Below, piece after piece: positions 1-11,300 of a DNA stretch of 34,138 bases (positions are counted from its first letter, which is position 1; every line of letters begins with the position of its first letter). Source of the stretch: Mnemiopsis leidyi (lineage: Eukaryota; Ctenophora; Tentaculata; Lobata; Bolinopsidae); assembly GCA_000226015.1 (NCBI GenBank), contig JH152687.1, positions 289,811-323,948 on the forward strand, given 5' to 3'. Position numbers and translations under genes: made by a program. A model generated the notes under the pieces. The model was not told the origin of the DNA, made no database searches, and worked only from the letters and a program-made list of their open reading frames with translations.

Positions 1-509
1 ACAATTTAGCAATGTACCTACTTTCTTTACGGTTTATCCCATATTCCGTGATGACTGTAGCACACACTTACAACCTAGCATTTATTCACTAATAATTGTT
101 TGTGGTAAAATCTACATTATTGAGAGACACGTTGAGTGTTCTGCGCAAGGCGCTGTGCGCGGCACAGCCTGGAGTGATGATGAGTCAACCTCAAACCTGC
201 TGCCGCGTGCGCGCATTGCGCGGCCTATCCAACGCAGAGAAATGATCTATATTTTATATTTTGATTGTGTAAAATGCCAAGAAAATAAAATTGTATTTTA
301 CTTGTATTTTACTAACTCTTTTATTTTTCCTCCACTATTAGTAACTTATGTGTTGTGCAGAGCAAAGTTCTTATGATTTGAGTAAAGACAGCAATGTATT
401 GCTTGGCATACATGTGCATTGTGTTTTTACAGACTTTTTAACATTGCTGCTTAATGTAACTGAGGAAGATTATTAACCTAATTTTATCTATTACAAATTT
501 CAAGACTAT

Positions 510-690
510 ATGGCTTAGTGGTGTAGTTGTAAGGCAATGGCTTTTTATTCAAATCCAGGATTCCATACCTATTCTCTGAAAACAGATAAATCTCTTCTAG
601 CTGACTCAGCTAAATGAACTGAAAATTAGGGTTAGTGAGGATGGTTCTTCCATTTAACATGCATTTAACATGCATTTCTTCACAGGGCAT
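510..690 (+). repeat. Degenerate tRNA-derived SINE
   Basis: The stretch resembles the better-kept SINE at 973-1315: a head TGGCTTAGTGGTGTAGTTGT like a tRNA A box, ATTCAAATCC near the B-box place, then CTGACTCAGCTAAATGA matching the GTCGACTCAGCCGAATGA block of the other copies, then AGGGTTA. Much diverged. Confidence 0.45.
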
Positions 691-972
691 GTAATAATCA
701 TAGGCTGCTTTTTATCTCCCAAATTTAAATCCTGGATTTGGCCATCATTATGTTGTGTGAAAATTGTTATATGTTAGTAGATTAAATCAAAAATCAAAAA
801 ATTAATAGAGCAAACAGCAGTCGTTAATCAAAGACGAAAAAAGTGTTGAAAAGTGAAAATCTGCCAAACGTGTCTGGCCAAAATTAGAGTTCTATAACAG
901 CTTGAAAAACGAATTTGGCCCAGAAAAATATCTTAACCTTGTCAAATGCCCTGATGCCAGAAAGAGCCACAC

Positions 973-1315
973 TCGATGGGCTGGTGGTGTAGTGGTTTGC
1001 TTCTCGGCTCCCACTCAGGAGGTCGGGGGTTCAAATCCCGTATCCGCCAGTCCTAGAGAAGTGCGCTAAGGGCATTTGCCTATGCAACCTTCTTCGGTCG
1101 ACTCAGCCGAATGATCGGGAAACCGTGATTGAGGGTTAAATGAGTAGCTGCCCATTGCAGCGAAGTCTCGGGCGATAAAAGTATGGTACACACTACCTTA
1201 ACCGTCACTGGCGTGTATGTATAATTGTACATTCGGCCTCCTGTAATTGGCCGTTACACTTGTGTAACATGTGGCTGTTGGAGTGTCCGAATTAAAATAA
1301 GTATGAGATAAAAAA
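973..1315 (+). repeat. tRNA-derived SINE, nearly complete
   Basis: The head folds like a tRNA: GGCTGG pairs with CCAGTC(C), the A-box region is TGGTGTAGTGG, and the B box is GGTTCAAATCC at 1028-1038. It is followed by the family body shared with copies near 5541 and 14036 (AGTGCGCTAAGGGCATTTGC, GTCGACTCAGCCGAATGA, GGGAAACCGTGATTGAGGG). The 3' part from about 1150 differs from the other copies, so this is a distinct subfamily; it ends in GATAAAAAAAAA. The TTCGG...CCGAA inside the body can form a small hairpin. Confidence 0.8.
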
Positions 1316-1427
1316 AAAAGACTAAGAATAAGTGCTCACAACCTCTACATGAAAGGGGCAGATATGAGACCCCTCTAGTTCCCAGGGCTTATCGTTGGTA
1401 TACATATATTGCAAGCTTAACTTGGGC

Positions 1428-1529
1428 ATGATGGCCACTGAAGATGAATTCCATGCACTTGCTCAATGTCCGCTGTACACTCAAGTAAGAAATAAGCTCA
1501 AATTTCACCTTGAAGACCCTTTAAACTAG
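1428..1529 (+). pseudogene. Possible 3'-terminal fragment of a non-LTR retrotransposon ORF
   Basis: A 33-codon open stretch contains EDEFHALAQCPLYTQVRNK, like the EDExHxLxxCPLY...R motif at the C-terminus of many LINE-type reverse-transcriptase proteins, preceded in frame by CKLNLG. It ends at TAG 1527-1529. A GT donor follows CAA at 1487, so a small host exon cannot be excluded. There is no other coding sequence around it. Confidence 0.35.
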
Positions 1530-1879
1530 CTGGTTTGCAGTGCAGGCCATGCTAAATCAGTGCATGCAATTCTTACAACAAACTTGCATTACACTGATTA
1601 CTACAAGAGTGGCGACATTCAAAACTGTGGCAGCTGCATAATACTATGGTTTCTCCCAGATTTCTCCTAGTTTCAGATTTACAACTATTGTAATTGTACA
1701 ATAAAGTAATTTTATTTTTGTATCCTGTTATCCTTGTATCCTTGTATCCTTAATCAAATGCCAAGGTTCGATAAAGGAGTATCTTAAAGGTTGTCAACAA
1801 AACAATCATGGTTGAAGGTTTTTGTTGTTCCTGGAGTTTTACAAACAACTTTCTCACAATTGGACCACGTATGTTTCAG

Positions 1880-4800
1880 GTGCTGAGACTACTTACAATA
1901 CTTATCCTACTGCTGGATCAAGTGTGTCCACTGCCTATGCTGCCACAACTCCTGGTACAACTTACACTTCCTACACAATTAATCCAACTGCTAGCACTCC
2001 TAGTTCTAGCTCTCCTGCCACTTACAACTATGTGAGTTGATTTGATACAAATTACAGTTGATATATTAATCATAAAATCCATTAGGTTAATATTCATTGC
2101 CTTCCCTCGGGTGAATTCAAGTTTATTCAAATTAAAGGCATATGGTTGGTCAAATAAAACATCGTATCAATGATAGTGTTTCTTGAATGATTATCAGATG
2201 TTCACAACTTAATTTGTCTCTACTATTTGCCTATAAGATGTTGAGATTTGGTCTTCAGGTCGATTGGGCCTCAGCAGCAACAGCAGCAGCCATATCATCT
2301 GTTGCAACTGCAAACCGCTCACATGTAACAGAAGTTCCCAAAGCAAAAATGAACAAGCAAGGCTGGTACAATCGTACCAAAGCAAATGCTGCAGCTGGAA
2401 AAGAACCACCCCGTACCTACTACTGTGAAATTTGCAAAGTCAGCTGCATGGGTGCCCTAGTAAGCAGATTGCCAATTTTTTACCTTTCAGTAGGTGTAGT
2501 GTTGACCATGATATACATGTTAAACTTATTTGACATTCATAAGTGACAAGCAGCCTCAAATTTCATAGGTGTACTACCTTCAAGTTTTGTTTAAATTTTG
2601 TTAAAGCTAAATTCAATGTTCTCTAAATGACTTTTGTTTGAACTGAAGCCTTTCTTAGACCTACAAAGAGCATTGCAATGGACAAAAGCACAAGAAGAAG
2701 GAAAAAGAAAAGGAGGGTGGTGACAGCAACAAACCAGCTCGTGGTTATCACTCCTTCGGGAAACTTTACAGATGTGAGCTGTGTGACATAAGTTGTACGG
2801 GAGAGCAGGCTTTCTCGGCTCACATGACAGGCAGCAAGCATAACAAGGTCACTTTTGTTTTAATCCTGCTTATATTGAAGATGAAAGCAATGTGACTTTA
2901 GCTTATCCTGCATAAAGATTAAGCCACTGTGCAGCCTACTAAGTATGAAATCTGTTAAAAACGTGTTCCATTTAAGCAATAGAATTTTGCTAATACGTTG
3001 ACGTAACTCGGACATATTTTTCAGACCGTTTTGCTGTTTCGAAAGCTTGGGAAAGTCATTCCCAACCCCACTGTAACAAACAGCAAAGGAGGTAAGTTTA
3101 TTTCATGCTCGAAATATGGTATGAAAAACTTAGGAGCGCTGTATTCCTGAACAGTTTGCTGTACAGAGAATCGTTCAGCTAGAGAAAAATTGTTTTGAAA
3201 CGTTCTTTTTGCAAGTTTTTTTACAAAGCTCATCTTACAGGAATTGCCAGAGTCTTCTAAAATCCAATTTGAGTGTAACTTAAAAAATTAAAGACTATGA
3301 TTTTTGTCTTAAAAAAGAGATTATTTATTCATTGAACAAATCAGTTTAGATTTAAAATGAATGTTGTACAAATTTTTGAGTTTTCATAGTTTACCAGTGC
3401 ATGCCTACATGATTCGGAGTGATGAAAATGCGCTCACACAGACCTGTATCCTGTAGCTAGATCTATCAGGAACAATGCAGCTCTGTTTCGGGTAAATTTC
3501 CATCAGTCTCGGACTTGTTGGTCCATGCACTGGCCAAGAAGTGAATGTAAACAGTTCAGAAGACCTGGTTATTCTTCAGAAAAAGAAGAAGTTGATCTTG
3601 AGAAGGTCAAGGAGGAACTAGCGGTAAATGATATTTGTTTACAAACGCGCGTCAACCAAGTCAGAAGTGTTCCATATTCCCTGCTTAGATTTTATTCTGA
3701 GCAGCGAGATAATATAATGGGGCACTTCTTACGTCAGTTCTTTGCGGACGTTGATTTCGTTTTATATTGTTAACGTTCCTACTGTACTGATATCAAGATG
3801 AACTTTTCTGTTAACTAAGAAGTTGGTAATGTATGTATTTGTGATTTCACTTTAGCTGAGGTTTTTCAAGTGGAAAATAAAGTTCTATTTCAATGTTCAA
3901 TCAATAGCAAAAAAAGCTAATCAATGAGCTTGGTTATGGCTTCGGTTCGAGTAATGTTGACTTTAAAATGACACCTTGAGAATTTGTAAGTACCATAATG
4001 TTCTACAATGTTCTTTCCATTTTTAGAAAAAAGCAGAGCGTATCGCCAAAGAGGAAGCTGACAGAACTGAAAAACGGGTATCATATTTAACGAATTATAA
4101 CTCAAATAGGTGCTTGTATCACATCTACAAAATGAACAGCGTTGCTTCTTGGCTGATATGTTGATAATAATGCACTATCGATTTTTCAAGCTTAATCCTC
4201 TAATAATGACTTCTCTGATCCATCCTATGCTATAGAACAAGCGTAATCAGCAAGCAGAAGAGCGTGCTAAAAAGAGGCTAGAAGAAATTGAGGCGCGTAG
4301 AAAGATGATGGATGAGCGACGCAGCAAGTGGGAAGAGGAAAGATGGAAGCGTGAGGAAGGTAGGCTAATTGTTAATACTAATTAAATATTAAATTTATGG
4401 TACTGACTTCTCTCCAGTGCTTTATTGACTGGTTCATTGATTAGCAAGTTTATATTAAGCTCAGTACTATCTCTTCCGGTCCTGATTGAAAGGAACCCAA
4501 TATAAGATACCTCTAAAATAAAATACTACACTGCTAAAACAACACTTTCAGAGTGGAGGAACATGCAAGAGCAGAGGGAGGAAGAGTGGAAACAGTGGCA
4601 GGAAACTGAGCAGAGCGAGATAACCCCTTCACAAGTTCAGCAGTCCGCTGGTTTTGTAAGTTATTAGTTAATCATTACTTGTTAGCCTATAACATGTTTA
4701 TTGTTAGGCTATAACATGTTGATTGTTAGGCTATGACATGTTAATTGTTACGCTATAACATGTTAATTGTTGCGCTACAACATGTTGATTGTTAGGCTAT

Positions 4801-5386
4801 AACACGTTACTAAATCAAACCCAGGCATCACGTGAGGGAGAGAATAACGACAACAAGTTGATAATGAAACTACACGACGAAATTTACCCTGAACCTACAG
4901 AGCTGACAAACATCAAGAATCTCGTCAAAGTTACAGAGGACAACCTGAAGACAATCTCTGATACAATGCGGGATGAAACTGAGGCTGAGCTGAAAGATAA
5001 AGGTATGGTTATAATGCGTTTCTAATAATCTTCTCGTATATATAAGAAGTCTTATAAAAATGTTGATGTTCTTTTGTTTTGTGCCAAGGGAGAAGGGTAT
5101 CCACGAAAAAGATTTTGATGTTAAAGTCATCTGTTTTTAAAGACTCTACACCACACAGTGAGGTCCTATCTGTTACATACACTTCATAGGTCTGCTAACG
5201 GAGCCTAGCGAGGGGCAAGATGCAGTGGAAACAAGAGTTCTAAAGGGGTGTGTAAGAGTTGGGGACTTAGCTAACGGCCTCCTTCTCCGAGGGGACAAGG
5301 CTCTCGAGATGCTGGTTTTCTGTACTGACAAACCGACTGTTTACATGCTTCAGAATGTCAAGGAAAAGTTTGAAGAGCTATTGACA
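1880..5386 (+). CDS. ZFR: ZFR 5' exon block: fingers, coiled coil, first part of DZF
   Basis: Exons read: 1880-2031, 2259-2459, 2659-2847, 3025-3091, 3470-3491, 3560-3623, 4027-4077, 4236-4359, 4552-4655, 4825-5002, 5190-5386. The first finger is split by the intron at 2460-2658, between the Cys pair (exon 2) and the His pair (TYKEHCNGQKH, exon 3). The second finger lies wholly in exon 3, ending in SAHMTGSKHNK. Exons 6-9 encode a highly charged helix (for example KKRLEEIEARRK and EEWRNMQEQREEEW) matching the KMRKQMQKEEYW-type region of vertebrate ZFR. Exons 10-11 start the DZF domain. The 22-nt exon at 3470-3491 is the least certain: I chose it because it is the neatest way to carry phase 1 of exon 4 to phase 2 of the exon at 3560, with good splice sites on both sides. 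The third finger expected between exons 4 and 6 is not visible. Confidence 0.85.
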
Positions 5387-8300
5387 GTAAGTTTTATTGT
5401 ACAATATTCAATAAATAAATAGCAGCATGAACAGTTCATCACAGAATAAACTATAACCATTGAAATAATCGGCATAAACGCCCAGCGTAAAAGATGAACA
5501 ATTGAGTCGATAATATAAAACCCAAATTCTTACTGTCTTCATGGATTGGTGGTTAGTGGTATCTACCCCGACTTTCTATGCAAAAGATCGGGGGTTCGAT
5601 TCCCAGATCCGCCAATCCTAGAGGAGTGCACTTAGGGCATTTGCCTATACAATCTTCTTCGGTCGACTCAGCCAAATGACGGGGAAACCGTGATTGAGGG
5701 CTAAATTAGGAGGGTCTCCGTTGAAAGATCTAGAATCTTTCAGGAGCCCCTTCAGTTTAACTGTTAAAGCCTGGGTACAAATGTAACAAAATCCAAAAAA
5801 TACAAATACAAAATAAAACTATTTCTTACTAACAGCGATTCTTGAAATTACCCTGTACTAAATAGCAAGAAATATGCATTCGCAACGAGATAAATCATAT
5901 AAATTGTAGCAAGGAATTTTTTTAAGAACGTGACAAAATTATGAATCATGATGTAACAGTAATTTGGTATGTACTCAAACGAAATTGTCCTATCACCTAG
6001 AACAAAAGTTCTGAATCATTTCAACAATATGATTTTTGACAGTGTTGATCCTAGTTCTGATTCTTTTTAATACAAAACCAAATTGTACAAACAATACCCA
6101 ACAATTTGATTTATAGCATCATTTTGGTTGAATCCTTTCATTAACTTGTCCTGTTCTGCGTCTCCTCCTGCTAAATCTACGTCGTGTTCTTACCCTAAAC
6201 AAAAAATATATTTTCTCTGCCCTCATTCCTAAACGTTCAAACAGTGTCCAACATTTAGACCACAAGAAAGTGCTATAAAAGATAGGATTGATGACAGAGT
6301 TTATGGGTAGAATAACAACTGAAAACAATGAGTACCAGTTTGTTGCATCGACTGCATCTAGAAAATGTAATGTGCACACCACAATAAACGGTATCCAGCA
6401 AAGAAAGTCGGTTGCTATGATGAAAGCCACTTTAGTAGTGAGTTTGATTCCACTTTTTCGACCAATTGAATTCCCTGCTGCATCAGTAATACCCTTTGAA
6501 TTTTTCCTGACTGTTATCTCAATAACGCAGTAGCAGGTAGTTATTATGACGAAGAAGATGAAGTTCAAGTATAGAACTGCCACTGAATATCCAAACTGTG
6601 GATCTGATTTCGTCACAAGATACTTAAATACACAAACAGCATCGTTTGAGTAAAACCCAACTTTTCTGCCGATAACATCACCGTAGTCATTTGAGAACAT
6701 ATTTCTAACCAACGCTCGAATCTCTGACCATCTCATTTGTTGGTTTCCAAATCTTCCATAATAACTTTCTAAAACTCTGTAATGGGTTTCTTTAGTTACC
6801 GTGGCTGAAAAAAGATTTACTCCCTTGTAGAACAGACCATTTACAAAGTAGTCCTCTAAAAATGGTACCAGTGGTATGACTGCAACAAAAGTTGAGGTTG
6901 TTATTAAAAACAGTATCATAGTCGTGAATATGATCTGATATTTCAGTGATGCTGTTTTACTTCGGGTCATTTTGTTAAAGTTCAGCGCTCTAGATATACT
7001 AAGTCCTGTCATTGACAGTAAAGATAACTGGTTACCAAAAGTACTTAAAGCTCCAAGAAGATCACAATATGGGCTGGTCAGCCACTCAAACCTCGTGGAA
7101 CAGAAAGTGTCTCCATACAAAAGATCTAGAACTGCTATGCTGATCAAATATATTCCAGTCGTCAGATCTCCGAAAGAAACCAAAAAGATAAGAATTTTAT
7201 CTTGCTCACTTTTGACTGATTCATATCTCTTAATGCTTAGCAACGTTGTTGTCATCGTAAATGCATTCAGAAGCAATGCAAGGATTCCTGACGTCCAAGA
7301 AAATGCTGCAAAATATTTATTTGGTATCAACCTCTTCGATTGTCCGGAGCAAACTTCTCCACATTCATCCGAGTAATCCCTACAGTCGAATTTTCCATCG
7401 CAAATTGAAGTTTTGGGAATAAATTCTCCAGAAGTATTACAGTAAAAATTATTGCTGCAGTTTTCTTCGTCACTGTTGTCGCCACAATCATTTTTCAAAT
7501 CACAAACTTTGCTGAAGGTCACACATTTGTGATTTTTACATGGGAAATATGGGCTGTAGTAAGATCCTTTTCTCTTTTGAACAATAGTCAACTGATAGTC
7601 AAGACTAATGCTTAGGACCTGATTCTCAACATTAGTACAGTCATCTGGTCCCACTGGCTTTAAAGGGCAGGTTGTATCAGAGCAAGAAGATGAACAACTC
7701 AGGTAAACATAAAGCTCTCCGAATGTGTTGGCACAGCTTTCTTTATCCAATGGACCCACTATGGTCAAGGCTGATACCCCAAGGATGTCTTTGTGAGGGC
7801 CTTTGAAAGTGATTTCTCTGCATGGGCACTTTTGAAATCTTAGATTTCGGAGTCCGTCTAAACAATGCATCAATTTCAAGGGGCCGATAGGATCGAAATA
7901 AGTGATTTGATTGTAAATTTCTGGAGAATTTCTGGCCGAGGCACAGATTTTGTCTTCCATTCCACAACTCTCTACTCGATCACATAAATCCTGCAGTTCA
8001 ACAAAACCGTCAATAACAAGACTTTCGATGCCTCCTGTTGAGCAAAGAAAAACATCATGGCAATCTGTTCCCTCTTCATCATATCTTGTCACTGGGTCAT
8101 TTCCACACTTTTCCCATTGAGTTTCGTTTTCATCTATACCATCGAAGCAATCTAGTTTTCCATCTTTTACCCACGACATTGGGAAACTCATTGGTTGATT
8201 GTCTCGTGAAATCGTTCTAATGCAAGTTGTATTTGATAAGGTTGCACAAAAGATTTCACTTTCGTCTCCGCCCTTTGGACAGTCATTGACTCCATCACAC

Positions 8301-11300
8301 AAAAAACTCTTATGAATTGTGCAGCCTTTTTCGGCTACCATGCATTGATTTTGGTAACCATCGTCACACAACTCAAACCCCATACAAAGAGCAAATATTG
8401 ACAAGCTAGTTGGATAACCATTCATATTACAAGTAAAAGCTATTCTTTCAGAATCTGTGCAGTTAATTTGATCAAGTCCGTCCTTGCAGGTGTAAGCGTA
8501 AAGTCCAAGTCGAGGCACGGCACAGATTTGGTGGGAATAGATCGGCCTTATGTTGGTCGGAAAGCGATTGTAAAAGTCTGGTCCGTGAACATCACCCGGT
8601 GTACAATTTCTGATAATATCTTCTTCATTGCATACCAGTTCATCCATGTCATTAGAGCACTGTTGATACCCATCACACATGTACATCGCGTGGACATGTT
8701 CGCCGAAGGTTGCATTGCATGATTTGATTCCGTAAGTTTGGTTGTTACAAAACGATTCATCATTGCACCGATAGCAATCACATTTCAAATCGCATACTTT
8801 GTCTTTTCCAACAAGGGTTTCTAGTTCTCCTTTGCAGACATACGAGTCCTCTATCTTTGGACTGTTCCTCTCGTCAACTTGACTATTTAAGCAAGTATAT
8901 TCTCCGTTAGAATCTGCATATCTACTGTTAACCAAACCAGACAAGATTTTTCCTTTGAATGTCATTGAGAACTTGTATATTCGATCAATGTGTTGGCAGA
9001 TGTATGTCTGACAAAACAAATCCCTGTCGTTGGTGTCCCCATAATTAGCATTACATCTTGACTCTATGTGTCCACAAACTTGATAAAACTTGGAATCATT
9101 TTTACAAATTTTATCGTACTTGAGAGTACAGTTGGGAGAAAACTTATTCCAAGCTGGGTCATCCCGGTAGGGCTCCACTGAGTAGAGCTCATCAGACAAG
9201 GGACATTTGAAGAGACTTCCACATTGCTCCTTGAGGTATCGCTTTTTGTCGCCAACCTCCACAATTCTACAATCCAAATTCGTGCAGTGCTGGACAATTG
9301 TTGCTATCGTAAAGAAAATCAGCTCGTTTTTCATCGCCACGTATTGATCAAATTTCTCCTGCCTTCTTTGTGTCACATTTACTGACGCTGAGTATGGATT
9401 TGGTTATATATATCGATTTGAAAAGGGAGCTCACATGTGACCGTCCGTGTTCCGAAAAAAAGCTAAATGAGTTGAAAAAAATGAAAAAATGAAAAAAAGG
9501 AATTTGTCCAAATCGACATGTAGAAAACAAGTCGAAACGAACTTAATTGAGGACAAACCGGACACAAAAAGACACAAAAAGTTTGGTACCCAAAAATACC
9601 AACTAAGGCGACCTTACAGCTACCTTCTCCTTTTTAACGAGCTGAACCCAGCTGTTGAATCGCCACCTCAAAGAATTAATTGAACGTTAACTGCTGCTAA
9701 CAGAATATCAGACCTCAAACTCTGTAACTAAACGAATGATAGTACAACATATTTTAAAGCTCGAGCTAACGCGTGGCTATGTGCAGAGAATTTCAAACTG
9801 ACCGGAAACTATAAATAAAGACGTTTGGTAATATATAGCCTCATATATAATGGAGTAATGAGTGTAATGTGTACTTACTTTTAGAGTATGCAGGAGACAG
9901 CCCGGTTTGTGGTATGAAGTACAGTGAAATTGCCTTTTTTACGAGCTTATTGTTAGAAAAGTGCAATTAATTTATAGAATTCACAACACCCAATTGTGTT
10001 TAAACACGAGTAAATTCTGCCCCTGTAAACGCTGCCCGATGAATATCAAAGAAATTCTCATCTGCAACTATAGGGTGCATAATCAAAGCTACAGATAATT
10101 GTCATTACGTCTAATTTTATTTCAGCTGTATTGTGGTAGTCGGTAGATGGGGTCTGCAATTACAAAAAGGACTTTCGTGTACCTTAAAAGTGGTTACTAA
10201 GTTTAGTAAACATAGTACAATAAATTAAACTTGATTATCACATTTCATATGCAAAACGCGGGCTAGATTTAAACTGCAAACTCTACTATATTTTAGGTTT
10301 ATTGGCAATGGGTATTATCTCTAAATGCGATTGTTAATACTTATCAATAAATTTATCAATAAGTATCAATAAATTTTATGTCAATAATGTCGATAATTTT
10401 ATTCAGCGATAAAAAGGTCATTTTGGATTTTCTTTGTAAGTTCTAGCATGGCGCCTGTCTCTGGTAAAGAACATTGTTATCACACAAATAGCGCTGCTTA
10501 CCGAACCATTAATTTTATCGTAAAATAGGCGGTAACTCCTAGCGATTTGTAACTTTTATGTTAGTAGGTATGCAATCGATATTTTACTAACGTGCACACA
10601 CAACACTACAAATTAAATACATTTATTCAGTTACAATGTCTAAGTAGCTGAAGATGAAGAAAAATATTTCTACAATAATTTTAGCTCGTTTCATTGCCTC
10701 CGCGAACGACACAATGAAAGTGTAACTGTCCTGTGTACGAGAGAAGATAAACTATTTATTAAATATAGAACAAGAATAGGACTAGAAAATCAAATCTAAA
10801 TTATATATGTTTTCACGCTTATATAAGCTTATCTAAGTATAGCCAATGATAAAAATAGCCAGTGATACGACATACAGAGGAAAATACTCAAAAGGCAGGC
10901 CACATTCTACCCATCAACTCTACTATATTTAAATGTGTTTATGTGTCATAGGTTTACGTATCACGTACCTATCTCTGAATCGCATAATTATACTATTTTA
11001 GTTAAGGCATTATTCAAAGAAAATCAACGCAATGCCTGGTAACATAAAGTAAAAGGCTTATCCTTATCTTGTGTGCCTTTGTAAACTCAAACATACTGTT
11101 ATGTTTCATTTTAGCATTGTTCGGCCTAAATAGCCCGTGGGTTTTCAATTCGACCTTCTCATTCAATAAAAGCGTCATGTTTTATCAAACAAAGTTTGTC
11201 ATTGATCGACCTTTATCCATTTATCGGAAGCTCGAGACGCCTGGACCAAGCAGCTGGCCTATATCTGATGACTCATGGGAAGAAGGAAATGTACACATTC

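Larger units (their letters stand above)
1..1879 (+). other. Upstream flank of the first ZFR exon: no gene found beyond SINEs and a LINE scrap
   Basis: Apart from the SINEs at 510-690 and 973-1315 and the fragment at 1428-1529 I see no coding exon. A GC-rich patch at 130-235 (CGCGCATTGCGCGG and similar) stands out in AT-rich DNA, but no credible protein runs through it. The missing first ZFR exons may lie beyond the window or be short and unrecognised here. Confidence 0.5.

Noticed and set aside
3560..3773. Reading the open frame at 3525-3773 as one uninterrupted exon
   Set aside because: The ZFR-like coiled-coil sequence stops at the donor GTAAAT at 3624, and the next helix exon at 4027 continues in phase. 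The remainder of the frame has no similarity.
5541..5620. A real tRNA gene
   Set aside because: Although an acceptor stem and B box fit, the same sequence heads several copies that continue into a shared non-tRNA body, so it is the head of a SINE.
6972..7376. Plus-strand open frame of 134 codons inside the GPCR gene
   Set aside because: Antisense shadow of the receptor's transmembrane region.
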